This document shows, piece after piece, positions 6,114 through 14,038 of a stretch of 24,975 nucleotides of DNA. The notes beneath the pieces were generated by a model. It did not search any database. It saw only the letters and a program-made list of their open reading frames with translations, and was not told where the DNA came from. Position 1 is the stretch's first letter. Every line of letters begins with the position of its first letter. This stretch comes from Candidatus Woesearchaeota archaeon (GTDB lineage: Archaea > Nanobdellota > Nanobdellia > Woesearchaeales > JAHWIC01). The DNA lies in the NCBI GenBank assembly GCA_019322805.1, contig JAHWIC010000022.1, positions 1-24,975 of the forward strand. Reading direction: 5' to 3'. Position numbers and translations under genes: made by a program.

Positions 6114-6171
6114 TTTATAGGCGAGAGAATAGACGGGCATTTATAAACCTTATTCCTTACATATATAAGCA

Positions 6172-6228
6172 AGCCAAAACGGCTCTGGAGTTTGGGCCCC
6201 CATCCCCTGATTCTGCCATTACAGCCCA
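6172..6228 (+). repeat. Truncated dispersed copy of the 77-bp repeat and its tail
   Basis: GCCAAAACGGCTCTGGAG followed directly by GGGCCCCCATCCC and CCATTACAGCCC. The same two blocks occur at 2900-2918 and about 2975-3007, there separated by about 53 bp, so this copy lacks or never gained the middle block. Confidence 0.7.
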
Positions 6229-6251
6229 ATAGTTCTTCTATTTCTATCTTC

Positions 6252-6360
6252 ACTTCGGGGAGGGACAACCACCAGCCGAATTAAATTGCGAAGCAATTTA
6301 TGGCGTTCTCATTGTGCTGTAGTGGGAGGCCTATAGAGACTGAGCAAAGCGAAGTCTCTT
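6252..6360 (+). repeat. Mosaic palindromic element E, copy 2
   Basis: Aligns with 2701-2772 (GGGGAGGGACAACCACC, TTGTGCTGT, AGAGACT/AGTCTCT hairpin at 6335-6359) but has an extra module containing the perfect hairpin TAAATTGCgaaGCAATTTA (6282-6300) where copy 1 has only TAG. Lies in the 6078-6534 gap, which otherwise holds only promoter sequence and the weak gene remnant at 6489. Confidence 0.65.
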
Positions 6361-6488
6361 TGACTTTGCCCCAAATCCACCGCCTGATAAACTAGATTGC
6401 TGCCAGGCCATGCTCTGAATAAATTTCTAAAACATTTAAACAGGACTTAGTGTTGATTCTGCATTAAATATTTAAAAGAGGTAAAATA

Positions 6489-6636
6489 ATGAAGAAACTA
6501 ATCTCTATTTTTGATAATAGCAGTCTTTATGCTATCAATGACTGCAACAGCTTCTATGATAGAGATTATCCAGCCTTCTAATTGCATGCAGCCTATCCTT
6601 CTCACCTATCTTGGCCATTTCCACCGCTTCCATTAA
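6489..6636 (+). pseudogene. Possible frameshifted remnant of a secreted protein
   Basis: ATG 6489 has GAGGT 6 nt upstream and starts MKKLISIF; a one-base shift after this gives IIAVFMLSMTATASM, which together make a textbook signal peptide. After about 6550 the reading is antisense to the end of DUF763 and is probably not protein-coding in origin. So only the first ~20 codons look like a true gene start. Could be coincidence in an AT-rich region. Confidence 0.25.
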
Positions 6637-7656
6637 TGTTAGGATAGATCTATCATAGGCCTCCTTGTCAACAGGATAAGGAAAACCATCTTTTCCGCCA
6701 TGAGCAAAGCTGTACTTGACAGGATCCTTCCATGACGCTTGTTTTCCATAAACTAGACCAGAAATTAAAGCCAAAGCCCTTATTGATTTAGGGCCAATTC
6801 CTTTTATTGCGACTAGCTCTTCATATGTTCCTGGCTGGAATTCATGGGCTTTTCTTAAGGTTTCGATGTTCCTTTTGTTCATATCAATCATAGCGTGTCT
6901 TGGAGTCATTGAAAACTCAATCAGCTTCTTATCTGAAAAATCGCCTATTGTTTTCTGAATAGATTTGTTGAAATATTTTGTTATATGGCTGATATCATCA
7001 TTGATTATATCCAGACTGATCTTTCTTGATTCCATGCTTTCCTTAGCAGTCATATCCAGGGTTTCCTCATTCTTTTTATCACAGCAGATTGCATTATGAG
7101 GCTCTTCAACAAAGGCCTTAACATTATCGGATAACCAGTGATACCTGCGGGCATAACCGCTTATCTCATCCATCCCCTGCTGTATTACTGCCCATTTCCC
7201 TTTTTCTGTAAACATAAGGCAATGATGGTATAGTTGATAACCATCCTGTATCAATGACGTGTCAACCTTTGCAGAAAGCTTTGATGAATAAACTAACCTG
7301 TTTATATTTTCTGTTGACAAGCCCAAATCGCTATCCCCAATCTCATCTGGTGTTTTTCTTGATGTCTTTCCTTTCCCTCCTGCAACCCTAATGCCGAGAT
7401 TCAATTTGTTCACCGATTCCTTTAAAGCGCCGCAAGTGGTAGTAGTTGTGCCGGATGAATGCCAGTCAAATCCTATAACACAGCTTAAAGCCTGAAACCA
7501 GTAAGGGTTTGATATTCTCCTAAGAAATTCATCATTGCCGTATTCATAAACCAGAGCAGATGATATAGCACCGGCCAATCTAACCATGCGTTTAAATAAC
7601 CAAGGAGGTGCTTTTCCCGAATGCAAAGGAAGATTTACAAGGCCTGTTCGCTGCAT
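6535..7656 (-). CDS. DUF763 family protein
   Basis: 373 aa. Family signatures of DUF763: TGLVNLPLHSGKAPPWLFKR at the N-terminus, FWFQALSC-type segment (PYWFQALSCVIGFDWHSSG), AGGKGKTSRKTPDEIG, AKVDTSLIQDGYQLYHH, GKWAVIQQGM and ARRYHWLS, and a helix-hairpin-helix-like VAIKGIGPKSIRALALI near residue 300. DUF763 is common in archaea; the HhH element suggests nucleic-acid binding, but the activity is unknown. The frame opens 21 codons earlier with TTG, but a TATA box (7679-7688) lies about 27 nt before ATG 7654-7656, and starting there matches the usual family N-terminus. The last residues overlap a possible gene remnant. Single-gene unit. Confidence 0.85.
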   Translation of the reverse strand: MQRTGLVNLPLHSGKAPPWLFKRMVRLAGAISSALVYEYGNDEFLRRISNPYWFQALSCVIGFDWHSSGTTTTTCGALKESVNKLNLGIRVAGGKGKTSRKTPDEIGDSDLGLSTENINRLVYSSKLSAKVDTSLIQDGYQLYHHCLMFTEKGKWAVIQQGMDEISGYARRYHWLSDNVKAFVEEPHNAICCDKKNEETLDMTAKESMESRKISLDIINDDISHITKYFNKSIQKTIGDFSDKKLIEFSMTPRHAMIDMNKRNIETLRKAHEFQPGTYEELVAIKGIGPKSIRALALISGLVYGKQASWKDPVKYSFAHGGKDGFPYPVDKEAYDRSILTLMEAVEMAKIGEKDRLHAIRRLDNLYHRSCCSH

Positions 7657-7678
7657 AACCTTAGCTAACAACTTCTCC

Positions 7679-7688
7679 TTTATATATC
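7679..7688 (-). promoter_or_regulatory. TATA box deciding the DUF763 start
   Basis: Minus strand GAGATATATAAAGG, centred about 27 nt before ATG 7656. Because it lies inside the longer TTG-initiated frame, it argues for the shorter, leaderless product. Confidence 0.65.
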
Positions 7689-7797
7689 TCACGCGCGGTT
7701 GACCAGTGCTTTTTTTCAATATAGAAAATAATTATCACTCCCCCACCACTTATCAGAAAACAAAAACAATTAAATATCACCCTATAATAAAGATATT

Positions 7798-8055
7798 ATG
7801 GAAGAGATGCACAAAGAGCCGATATCCCTGATCTCAGTTATAGTAGGCGCTGCCATTATAATCGTTATCACGCTCATGCTTACATATGCGTATTTTTCAT
7901 TTCCGCGTTTCCCGAGCAGGTGCATAAATAATGATGACTGCTGCGAAAGGTTCCATAACAAGGATTCTGACATGTATGGGGCGGTTTGCGAGAGTGAAGG
8001 CACAGAAGTCTACTGCGACAGAGCAACACGCAAATGCGCAACCAGGCTTACGTAA
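7798..8055 (+). CDS. Small membrane-anchored Cys-rich protein
   Basis: 85 aa. A 10-residue N-terminus, one long membrane helix (about 11-34, ISLISVIVGAAIIIVITLML), then an outside domain with six cysteines (CINNDDCC, VCES, YCDR, KCAT) in a spacing that suggests a disulfide-knotted mini-domain. No enzyme motif. A TATA-like CAATTAAATATC lies about 25-30 nt upstream. It lies 55 bp before another secreted Cys-containing protein (8111-9112) on the same strand, though that gene has its own TATA-like box. The fold and partner are unknown; the WAP/EGF-like look comes only from cysteine density. Confidence 0.65.
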   Translation: MEEMHKEPISLISVIVGAAIIIVITLMLTYAYFSFPRFPSRCINNDDCCERFHNKDSDMYGAVCESEGTEVYCDRATRKCATRLT

Positions 8056-8110
8056 AGAGCATCAATCAATGCAAATACTTTTATAATATTCCATATTCAC
8101 TATATCAGCA

Positions 8111-9112
8111 ATGAAAAAACTTGCTTTACTAATCCCTTTTGTATTAATCATTGCTTCTGCTACTTTTGCTGCTGATGTGGAATATACCTTTATTGATGCA
8201 TCCTGTGATGAGGAAGGAAGAGGCATCTTCTATTTTGACATTGAATTTGAAGAGCCATTTACCAGCAAAGAAGCCCGGATAGAAGGCATTCCCGGAGACT
8301 GGTATAATTGCATTGAAGCAAACTGTGTTTATGATTTTTACCAGTCACCATTAGGTGCAGATCCTGTGGAAACCGTTAACTCAGGCAAGGGCTACCTATT
8401 GGTTACTCCGCCATTAATATTCAATGATTCCAAGACCTATAGGCTTGATTTTACTTATCCCACTGAAGTATATCATGGAAAAGGCGAGGATTATGACACC
8501 ATTGATATATCATTAGAGTGCCCTGGATATGATTTTTCCTGCTTATTGTATGATTTTGAATTAGACAAATGTGAAAGTGACGGCAACAAATTCAGGATGT
8601 ACATGACTGCAAAAGGCATAAACCAGCCTCATAAGATAAGCCTTATTGATGATTTTAGATATGGCATAATCGGAGAAAAGTCCCAGATATTAGATAATGA
8701 GCCATTGACTGATGCACCAATCAAATACAGAGAGATAGTGCCTATAGCGCTTGACAAAACAAAGATAACCTCTCTGGGAAATGACAAGTATTCCATTGAA
8801 TTTCCTTATCAGGATACAGCCAAATGGCTTACTGCAAAAGGAAGGTACTGCAGGCACGACAAAAGCAGGTTTGGCAGATCAAATAATTTTGAATTCCTGG
8901 CAACAAAGAAGTGCACTGTAAAGGAGTTTATAGTAACACCTGCTGAAGATGAGCCAGAAGAACCTACTAGAACCACTAAGTTTTATCCAGTGCCTCCACC
9001 CAAGGAAGAGCCTAAGGAACCTGCCAAGCAAGCAGAACCTGAAGAAACCCCTAAACAGGAAATAACCTTTTTCTCACTGCTCGGTATGTTATTTGAGATA
9101 TTCAGGAGCTAG
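8111..9112 (+). CDS. Secreted protein with Pro/Glu-rich linker and hydrophobic C-terminus
   Basis: 333 aa. Signal peptide MKKLALLIPFVLIIASATFA, cleavage after about residue 20. The mature region is beta-rich with scattered cysteine pairs (DASCDE, NCIEANC, LECPGYDFSC, KCES, RYCRH, KKCTV). Residues ~275-315 are a Pro/Glu/Lys spacer (PVPPPKEEPKEPAKQAEPEE), and the last 15 residues (ITFFSLLGMLFEIFRS) are hydrophobic and might act as a membrane tether. This is typical of cell-surface proteins held on a flexible stalk. Family not recognised. TATA-like CTTTTATAATA about 30 nt upstream. Converges with the next gene with no spacer. Confidence 0.65.
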   Translation: MKKLALLIPFVLIIASATFAADVEYTFIDASCDEEGRGIFYFDIEFEEPFTSKEARIEGIPGDWYNCIEANCVYDFYQSPLGADPVETVNSGKGYLLVTPPLIFNDSKTYRLDFTYPTEVYHGKGEDYDTIDISLECPGYDFSCLLYDFELDKCESDGNKFRMYMTAKGINQPHKISLIDDFRYGIIGEKSQILDNEPLTDAPIKYREIVPIALDKTKITSLGNDKYSIEFPYQDTAKWLTAKGRYCRHDKSRFGRSNNFEFLATKKCTVKEFIVTPAEDEPEEPTRTTKFYPVPPPKEEPKEPAKQAEPEETPKQEITFFSLLGMLFEIFRS

Positions 9113-9553
9113 TTATCCCTTTGCTGCTTTCCAGCTCAAAGCAAGAGCTCCACCTAATATCCCAAGAATAGCGCCTATAAGGCCTATAGGGCATGGCGGA
9201 AAGATGCTTACTATCATGGCAATTATTGAAAATATAAGTACAATAAGGCTCCATGCTGTTCTCAGGGATCTGCTCTTGAATAGAACCACTGCTCCAATCA
9301 TCACAAGTATGCCAAGAACAATCTTCAGCCCGGCTATAGGATAAGCAATTCCTGCAAGGGTTATGTATGATGTTTCTGCTATCATTATCCTGCCTATCCT
9401 TCTGGAAAGGAATGAACCCAGGATTATCAGCACAATGCCGCTGACCAGTATCAGGATACCTGCAATAAGCGACAGAACAAAGGCTGCTGCAGGTTTTTCA
9501 GCAGCAGGTTTACCAGAAGGACTAATTTTATTGGATTTTTTAGCTTTCATCAT
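9113..9553 (-). CDS. Four-TM membrane protein
   Basis: 146 aa. A Lys/Ala/Pro-rich cytoplasmic head of ~20 residues, then four hydrophobic helices: about 24-48 (FVLSLIAGILILVSGIVLII), 62-88 (ITLAGIAYPIAGLKIVLGIL), then LIVLIFSIIAMIVSIF and IGLIGAILGILGGALAL. Resembles small DUF4064/DUF6114-type four-helix proteins in organisation, but I cannot assign a family. The stop codon abuts the stop of the converging 8111-9112 gene. GGGGTGGG directly before the ATG pair may be the ribosome binding site, and a TATA-like TTTATATTA lies about 30-40 nt upstream. Confidence 0.6.
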   Translation of the reverse strand: MMKAKKSNKISPSGKPAAEKPAAAFVLSLIAGILILVSGIVLIILGSFLSRRIGRIMIAETSYITLAGIAYPIAGLKIVLGILVMIGAVVLFKSRSLRTAWSLIVLIFSIIAMIVSIFPPCPIGLIGAILGILGGALALSWKAAKG

Positions 9554-9767
9554 CCCACCCCGAGAACTATTAGGGGCAGGATAATATAAACCTTTCGAAA
9601 GAATTTTACTACTATTCTCGTGTTAAATCCAGCCCAGCATCATTTATTTCAGCTGCATGCGCTCCCTCAATCACAGCTGGAATTTCCGGCTAGGCCTGCT
9701 CCCAAATTTCACCGCCACCCCCGGTTCACTAAAAAACTTTAAATAGCAGCTTAATAATGGGGCTGTT

Positions 9768-10517
9768 ATGGTTTATCCCATACTCAAAAGGACGCTGGGA
9801 GTTTACTTCGGGCTTTATTTAAGAAAAGCAAATGGAATAGAGAATTTACCTAAAAATGGTCCTTTTATTATCGCAGCTAATCATGAAAGCCACTTTGATT
9901 CCTTTCTATTGGGCACCTTGGTTGCCTTTAATCTGAATAAACAGCTCTTTTTCCTGACCAGGTTCAAACCCAGGAGAAGCGATAAAGGATTATTCTCAAA
10001 AGTCACTTTATTCATGGTAAGGCCATTATTTATAAATCTGTTTGGCTGCGTTCCTGTTCTAAAAAAAGGAGGAGCAGTTGATGCATGTAAATCAGCCCTT
10101 AGGAAAAGGAAGATTATAGGCATTTACCCGGAAGGAAAAAGAAACCAAAGTAAGACTTTGCTAGCACCCCGAACAGGCGTAGCAGCAATGGCTTTGTTAT
10201 CAAAGGCTCCTGTCATCCCTGCAGGGATTGTTGGTTCATATAAGATATTCCCCATAGGAGCATTCCTGCCAAGATTCAAAAGAGCAGTTATCAACGTCGG
10301 AAAACCAATGCGCTTTGATAGATATTATAATAAAACACCCAACAGAAAAACCTTAGAAAAAGTCACCCATCAAATCATGGTTGAAATAGGAAAGCTTTGC
10401 GGAAAGAGATGCCCTAGAAGGCCATTTCATTTTTCCAAAAAACCAATGAATAAGGCCCGGAGATGCTTAAGAAAGTTAAGGACTCTTTCTAGATTTAGAA
10501 AAAAAAGAAAATCTTAA
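9768..10517 (+). CDS. PlsC-like 1-acylglycerol-3-phosphate acyltransferase family protein
   Basis: 249 aa. Acyltransferase motif I NHESHFD (H39 and D44, the H-x4-D catalytic pair), motif III YPEGKR (120-125) and motif IV VIPAGI (149-154), in the order of PlsC-family lysophosphatidic acid acyltransferases, which transfer an acyl group from acyl-CoA or acyl-ACP to 1-acylglycerol-3-phosphate. The C-terminus is very basic (KKPMNKARRCLRKLRTLSRF), fitting contact with anionic membrane surface. Ester-linked acyl lipids are not the norm in archaea, so the substrate may differ. A TATA box (CTTTAAATAG, about 9737-9747) is ~26 nt before the ATG, indicating a leaderless mRNA. Single-gene unit. Confidence 0.85.
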   Translation: MVYPILKRTLGVYFGLYLRKANGIENLPKNGPFIIAANHESHFDSFLLGTLVAFNLNKQLFFLTRFKPRRSDKGLFSKVTLFMVRPLFINLFGCVPVLKKGGAVDACKSALRKRKIIGIYPEGKRNQSKTLLAPRTGVAAMALLSKAPVIPAGIVGSYKIFPIGAFLPRFKRAVINVGKPMRFDRYYNKTPNRKTLEKVTHQIMVEIGKLCGKRCPRRPFHFSKKPMNKARRCLRKLRTLSRFRKKRKS

Positions 10518-10540
10518 ATGCCGGAGCAAAACTAAAAAAA

Positions 10541-10951
10541 TTAGCCTGTCAAAGCAATCTCGACAGCCTTCAAAAAGGCCATGCTTGTCGTTGTTGCGCC
10601 TGTTGTAGCATCAACTGTAATCTTCTGCTCTGAAATAACCTTGTCAAGAACAGCTTCCGCCATTTTAGCATATTCATCTTCTTCGGTCTGTATAACCTCA
10701 ATGCTCTCTATCTTATGGTCTTTTACAGTCACTCTAACTCCGTAGTCAACACCATGATAGCCAAATGCTCCTTCATAAGTTCCGTCTTCAACCTTAGAAA
10801 GATCAACATCATTTATCGGCGTGTTATGAACTCTTTCTATCTCAGCAAGAAGTTCTTGGTCTGGGCCAGTTTCTTCCTCAGGCTCTTCAGCAACAGGCGC
10901 ACAGCCTATGAGTAAAACAGCTAAACATAAAACAAACAAAACTTTTTTCAT
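10541..10951 (-). CDS. FMN-binding-domain lipoprotein, probably flavinylated
   Basis: 136 aa. Lipoprotein signal MKKVLFVLCLAVLLIGC with Cys17 as lipid anchor, an acidic linker (EEPEEETGPD), then an FMN-binding domain (PF04205 type) with DGTYEGAFGYHG and VTVKDHKIESIEVIQ. It ends in the flavinylation-type motif DATTGATTTS (114-123), where ApbE proteins attach FMN to the Thr of the GAT (Thr120). RnfG/NqrC and extracellular electron-transfer proteins use this domain. Here the protein would sit on the outer face of the membrane and act as a one-domain electron carrier; no ApbE, Rnf or NQR gene is visible nearby. The modification is inferred from the motif. Confidence 0.8.
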   Translation of the reverse strand: MKKVLFVLCLAVLLIGCAPVAEEPEEETGPDQELLAEIERVHNTPINDVDLSKVEDGTYEGAFGYHGVDYGVRVTVKDHKIESIEVIQTEEDEYAKMAEAVLDKVISEQKITVDATTGATTTSMAFLKAVEIALTG

Positions 10952-11035
10952 AGTATCGCCTTTTATAAAATCTTTAATTCTACTATATAATATTTTCTAT
11001 AATAATAGTTAAGAACAATAAAAAAATAATCAATC

Positions 11036-11255
11036 CGAAAATTCCTTTCACAACCACCCTAAGGGAATTTTCGTCTTATTCTGATTCTTAAGAAACACTG
11101 CAGATGAGTTTTGCTTTAATGTAGAGCATAAAGCAAAACTCAGATTTATTTTTCTTTGTTATTGATTTTTCAAGATTGATCCTTTATACTAATTTGTAGC
11201 AAAACTCAGATTGTTGCCGAGTGAAACAAGCCCTACTAAGGAATCTTTGATTCCT
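11036..11255 (+). repeat. Hairpin cluster in a 407-bp gene-free gap
   Basis: Three inverted repeats: CGAAAATTCC-type stem 11036-11048/11061-11073 (13 bp, one G-T pair); perfect 14-bp stem TGAGTTTTGCTTTA 11105-11118/11129-11142; AGGAATCtttGATTCCT (about 11238-11255). The half-motif GCAAAACTCAGATT recurs at about 11197. The rest of 10952-11359 is AT-rich and contains several TTATTGATTTTT motifs. No gene seen. Confidence 0.7.
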
Positions 11256-11359
11256 GTTTATTTTTTGTTATTGATTTTTTTTAATGATTCTTTCTTATTG
11301 ATTTTTAAATTGATGCATATTATTGATTTTAAGGCAAGAATAAAGACTGCCAAAAAAAT

Positions 11360-11560
11360 TTACTCATTTACTGCCGTTGCATATACTGTATACACTGCAG
11401 CCAATCCTACCAGGACAAACACCAACTTCTGCAATGCAGGGATTCCTCCAAAGACCTTATTCAATATATCCAGGCTGAATAAGCCGGCAATTCCCCAGTT
11501 CAGGCCGCCTGCAACAATCAAACCAAGCGCAAGCTTATCTAATGATTTTCTTTCCATCAT
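11360..11560 (-). CDS. DUF378 family membrane protein
   Basis: 66 aa. Two membrane helices with the DUF378 hallmarks: KLALGLIVAGGLNWGIAGLF (the LNWG motif at about 20-23), then KLVFVLVGLAAVYTVY. DUF378 (YuzA-like) proteins are short inner-membrane proteins of unknown function, widespread in bacteria and archaea. The start is one of two adjacent ATGs; AGAGGTG lies about 6 nt upstream and a TATA-like GTTTATAAC further up. Length matches the family. Single-gene unit beside a hairpin-rich gap. Confidence 0.8.
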   Translation of the reverse strand: MMERKSLDKLALGLIVAGGLNWGIAGLFSLDILNKVFGGIPALQKLVFVLVGLAAVYTVYATAVNE

Positions 11561-11751
11561 TTAAACACCTCTTTTAGATTTTAATTAACTAGGGTACAGC
11601 CCATGTTATAAACTTTTTTTATTAACCTTATAGAGTGAAAGAAAATCTGTTTAAGATTAAAGGCTGGATATTAATTGTTTAAACAGCATATTACTACTAA
11701 CCAGAAGTTACTAACAAAAGATTTATAAATAAGACTTTATTTCATTATAAT

Positions 11752-12612
11752 ATGACTGTAGAGACTGAACCTCAAGTTCAAGAAGAAGTAGCTGTATTAG
11801 ACTCGCTTAAACTGCCAGCAGCAGTTATATCTGATGTGCATGGAAACCTTGAGGCATTCCTGGCTGTCTTAGGAGATATAGACAAGAGAGGAATTGAAAC
11901 AATCCTGAATTGCGGAGACTTGGTAGGCTATGGCCCTAACCCGTGCGAATGCATAGAATTAGCCAGAGAACGGGTAAGGCTCTCTGTAAAAGGGAATAAC
12001 GATGTTGATGCAATTGACCTTAATCGTATTATGGGCAACACAAACCTGCAAGAGCATGCAAGGGCGTCTCTTACATGGACATCCTACCAATTATCTCCTG
12101 ATGACAAACAATATCTCTCAGGAATGCTCCTTACAGAGTGTGTTGGTGATGTCGTTATTTCGCATGCCTCTGCTGTGCCAGAGGACAGGCAGAAATTTCT
12201 GTATATGGATGTGCCCCCTAGAGGAGTAGATTATGCTAAATATGTCAAACTTATGAAAAAGAGGAATTTAGAGTACCTTAGGTCTATAGACAAAAGAGCA
12301 TTGTTATTCGGCCACAGCCATATACCTGGATTCTTTGCTGATGTTGAAGCACTAATGACACAGCAGATGAAATATGATAAAAATGGGAAAGTAGTAGAGA
12401 CAACCTTCCCTTTAACATCTGATGGCTGCCTGGTTAATGTAGGCTCTGTTGGCCAGCCAAGAGACCATGACCCCAGGGCTAGTTACGGCATCTATACTGG
12501 AAAGAGTGTAACAATTGTCAGAGTAGAATATGATTTCCATGAAACGCAGCAGAAGATCCTAAAAGCAGGGCTTCCTGAAATACATGCAACACGGCTTGAG
12601 TCTGGGAGATAA
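11752..12612 (+). CDS. Calcineurin-like metallophosphoesterase
   Basis: 286 aa. Full set of metallophosphoesterase motifs: SDVHGN (D28, H30), CGDLVGYGP (G55-D56), KGNND (80-84, replacing the usual GNHD), ISHAS (H138), FGHSH (187-190) and NVGSVGQPRD. These bind two metal ions and cut phosphomono- or diesters. The VGYGPNP and NVGSVGQPRD signatures place it near the YfcE/MJ0936-like or serine/threonine-phosphatase-like branch; the true substrate is unknown. The first ~20 residues (TEPQVQEEVAVLDS) are an acidic extension. A TATA box (GATTTATAAATA, about 11718-11730) implies a leaderless mRNA. It converges with the following lipoprotein gene with a 12-nt gap. Confidence 0.85.
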   Translation: MTVETEPQVQEEVAVLDSLKLPAAVISDVHGNLEAFLAVLGDIDKRGIETILNCGDLVGYGPNPCECIELARERVRLSVKGNNDVDAIDLNRIMGNTNLQEHARASLTWTSYQLSPDDKQYLSGMLLTECVGDVVISHASAVPEDRQKFLYMDVPPRGVDYAKYVKLMKKRNLEYLRSIDKRALLFGHSHIPGFFADVEALMTQQMKYDKNGKVVETTFPLTSDGCLVNVGSVGQPRDHDPRASYGIYTGKSVTIVRVEYDFHETQQKILKAGLPEIHATRLESGR

Positions 12613-12624
12613 TTCTGTCAGACT

Positions 12625-13881
12625 TTAACCAGATCCTTCTATAGAATAACCAGCAAAATCATTAAGGCTGAAGTCTTTTTCTTCGAGCCTTTTGAATGTT
12701 GTTTGCGGGCCATTGCCTACCTTTGTATCCATCAACAGATAAGGCTCGACTGTAGCAATAATAAGCTCTCCACTGTCTTCCAGCTCGTCATCACGGTATA
12801 CTTCTACATCAAGTGTATAAGTTAAATAGTTGCCATAAAGTTCTGGGCCAGCTTTACTTATAACGGCGCTTTGCCCTTCATTCGCATCAAATGTTGTGGT
12901 GCCTGTTCTAATCAACTCATCTATGTTAAGGCCATATATATTCCTTAACAGAACCAGCCAGATAAATATCATAGAATCACCAGCTTCACCAAACTCTGGT
13001 AGCTGGTCTACATCTAGAGTGTAAACAACTCCACCCAGCAATGCACCTTCATTTAGAGGCCTGGTCATTGATAAGCTTAAATCATCCTTGCTAAGCTTCC
13101 ACCCCATAAGATTGGCTTTTTTGGTATCATCAAATTTTATTCCAGCAATACCCTCCCAGTTTTTATCAGTCTCTTTCGTCACATAGACATACGAGTCCCT
13201 TCTAGTACAGTCACGACAATGAGCAGTCGAATAGACATACTGGAAACCCTCTTTCAGCTCAAGCAATGGCAGCTCAAGCGTAAAATCAGCTGTTTTCATA
13301 ACACCATCAGGAGGCGTCACGGATATTGTGAGCTTTGTTTCTGTGCCGCATCCTTTTGGTCTGAGCTCATTCAGCCCTTCTGATAAGCCAACATATTCTG
13401 TGCAGAGCACTTTTCCGCTCTTATCAGAAACCTCCATTCTTGTTTTTTCAATATCCATATTTGCTTTTAATTTAAGCTCCAGTTTTCCTCCTAAAAGGTA
13501 TTCAGCATCAACAACCTCAACCACAGGAACAGGTATAGCTAAGGCAAAACCCTGAGTAACGATTCCACCACCAGGAGGACTAACGGAAACAGTTACCTCT
13601 TCTTTTGCTTTACAATCACTTAGCTCAATCTCTGTAGTGCCTGCTATCAGATCTTTGTATCTTGTACATAATAGTTTATCTGCCTCATCAATAATATCGA
13701 TCCTGGCGTTATCAACACTGGCATTTGTGCTTAAGGTAACGATTATCCTTCCTGACTCATACTCAGCATCCAGAATCCTAAATTCAACATCTCCTACAAC
13801 CTTGGTTTCTGCTTCACCAGGACCAGCACAACCACAGACCAAAAGGATCATCAAGAATCCGATTAGGAATTCTGTTTTCAT
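12625..13881 (-). CDS. Lipoprotein with two Ig-like repeats
   Basis: 418 aa from ATG 13879-13881. Signal peptide MKTEFLIGFLMILLVCGC with lipobox Cys18. Two tandem ~85-residue beta domains follow, clearly related to each other: VEFRILDAEYESGRIIVTLS ... LLCTRYKDL ... VTVSVSPPGGG and VEVVDAEYLLGGKLELKLKA ... VLCTEYVGL ... LTISVTPPDGV. Each has one pair of cysteines. The last ~200 residues are a different domain (QYVYSTAHCRDCTRR and on) with a CxxC-like pair. A surface lipoprotein of unknown role. An upstream in-frame ATG (13906-13908) exists but lies in the TATA box (13907-13916), which is 30 nt from the chosen start. Confidence 0.7.
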   Translation of the reverse strand: MKTEFLIGFLMILLVCGCAGPGEAETKVVGDVEFRILDAEYESGRIIVTLSTNASVDNARIDIIDEADKLLCTRYKDLIAGTTEIELSDCKAKEEVTVSVSPPGGGIVTQGFALAIPVPVVEVVDAEYLLGGKLELKLKANMDIEKTRMEVSDKSGKVLCTEYVGLSEGLNELRPKGCGTETKLTISVTPPDGVMKTADFTLELPLLELKEGFQYVYSTAHCRDCTRRDSYVYVTKETDKNWEGIAGIKFDDTKKANLMGWKLSKDDLSLSMTRPLNEGALLGGVVYTLDVDQLPEFGEAGDSMIFIWLVLLRNIYGLNIDELIRTGTTTFDANEGQSAVISKAGPELYGNYLTYTLDVEVYRDDELEDSGELIIATVEPYLLMDTKVGNGPQTTFKRLEEKDFSLNDFAGYSIEGSG

Positions 13882-13962
13882 TATACTTAAGATATAATTA
13901 TCATTCATTTAAATACCTTATGTTGCTCTTTTCTTTTGACTAGTTTAACAAGATAAACCACA

Positions 13963-14022
13963 GGGGGCGGGAAACAGCTGTAAAACATAAAGAAGGAGAA
14001 GAAACTATTCCCCCTAATCAAT
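13963..14022 (+). repeat. GGGGG...CCCCC dispersed repeat, copy A
   Basis: Begins GGGGGCGGGAAAC, contains CTGTAAAACATAAAGA, ends CTATTCCCCCTAAT. Shares its 3' half almost exactly with copy D. The G- and C-rich ends can pair. Between the lipoprotein gene and tspO. Confidence 0.75.
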
Positions 14023-14038
14023 TATTATTGATTTAAAG

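Noticed and set aside
9961..9980. tRNA T-loop-like GGTTCAAACCC
   Set aside because: It is inside the acyltransferase coding sequence, and no acceptor, D or anticodon arms surround it.
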